From positions 1 to 35,377 of the forward strand of contig CANFHC010000031.1 of assembly GCA_947446575.1 (NCBI GenBank): DNA of 35,377 nucleotides, given 5' to 3'. Source of the stretch: Bacteriovoracaceae bacterium. GTDB taxonomy: Bacteria; Bdellovibrionota; Bacteriovoracia; Bacteriovoracales; Bacteriovoracaceae. The notes beneath the pieces were generated by a model. That model saw only the letters and a program-made list of their open reading frames with translations, made no database searches and had not been told where the DNA came from. Position numbers and translations under genes: made by a program. Numbering within the stretch: the stretch's first letter is position 1; every line of letters starts with the position of its first letter. Shown in pieces: positions 35,231-35,377 of the stretch.

Positions 35231-35377
35231 ATGAGTCAATATATTCGTTGGTTTTATGAAATATCAATTACCGATATATCGTTAGTTGGTGGAAAAAATG
35301 CTTCGTTAGGAGAAATGTTTCGGGCCTTATCACCTCATGGAATTCAAATTCCCCAAGGTTTCGCAATCACAGCAGAT
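35231..35377 (+). CDS. ppsA: Phosphoenolpyruvate synthase, 3' end missing
   Basis: The window ends 49 codons into this gene. The ATG at 35231 has GAGGTG upstream. IRWFYEISITDISLVGGKN followed by ASLGEMFRAL and IPQGFAITAD is the N-terminus of PEP synthase (the nucleotide-binding PPDK_N domain), which converts pyruvate, ATP and water to PEP, AMP and phosphate. The rest of the protein (catalytic histidine and PEP domains) lies outside. It follows the nitroreductase by 19 bases. Confidence 0.9.
   Translation, partial: MSQYIRWFYEISITDISLVGGKNASLGEMFRALSPHGIQIPQGFAITAD

Overview
The window looks like a chromosomal segment of a low-GC, Gram-negative predatory-type bacterium, most likely of the Bacteriovoracaceae/Bdellovibrionota. 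I base this on the AT-rich coding, lipobox and signal-peptide proteins, a beta-barrel-like protein ending in aromatic residues, tail-fibre-like and glycine-rich surface proteins, and the diheme cytochrome b558 type of succinate dehydrogenase (sdhC-A-B order). The lineage call is an inference; no rRNA or tRNA is present to confirm it.

Layout. 1-2100: the 3' end of a tail-fibre-like repeat protein and a secreted glycine-rich protein. 2.1-14 kb: mainly housekeeping and RNA-centred genes: two DEAD-box helicases, tgt and queE (queuosine), an FHA-RDD membrane protein, a putative outer-membrane protein, a small lipoprotein, a group III truncated haemoglobin and a DksA/TraR-type zinc-finger protein. 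14.2-16.7 kb: a DUF2452 protein, a membrane-anchored unknown, and a SprT-like/DUF2786 protein whose reading frame runs on into a signal peptide plus an eight-cysteine domain. 16.7-20.1 kb: the least gene-dense part, with orphan terminator-like hairpins, a small secreted protein, a broken alpha/beta hydrolase, an orphan Rha-like phage regulator and a secreted unknown.

20.3-23.8 kb: the sdhCAB operon on the minus strand, with its own terminator and two hairpins between sdhA and sdhB. 24-25.6 kb: a rimB-like retropepsin, rimK and a small unknown gene, probably one operon for ribosomal protein S6 tail modification. Directly downstream is a compact structured RNA (about 25814-25978) with a promoter, a long closing stem, a GNRA-type hairpin, an intrinsic terminator and a possible antiterminator. 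It sits 26 bases before a Qnr-like pentapeptide-repeat gene. This looks like a drug- or metabolite-responsive leader and is the most interesting object in the window.

26.6-35.4 kb: a TlpA-like thioredoxin, a tandem REC/PilZ-like regulator, a DltE-like SDR, a lipocalin, a P-type ATPase, a glycine-zipper stress-type protein, a nitroreductase and the start of phosphoenolpyruvate synthase. A near-consensus FNR/CRP-type box lies between the divergent lipocalin and ATPase genes, and the set resembles the low-oxygen or dormancy regulons of other bacteria.

No CRISPR array, complete insertion sequence, rRNA or tRNA was seen. Three convergent gene pairs overlap tail-to-tail by exactly four bases. Several starts are set by ATGA/GTGA stop-start overlaps.
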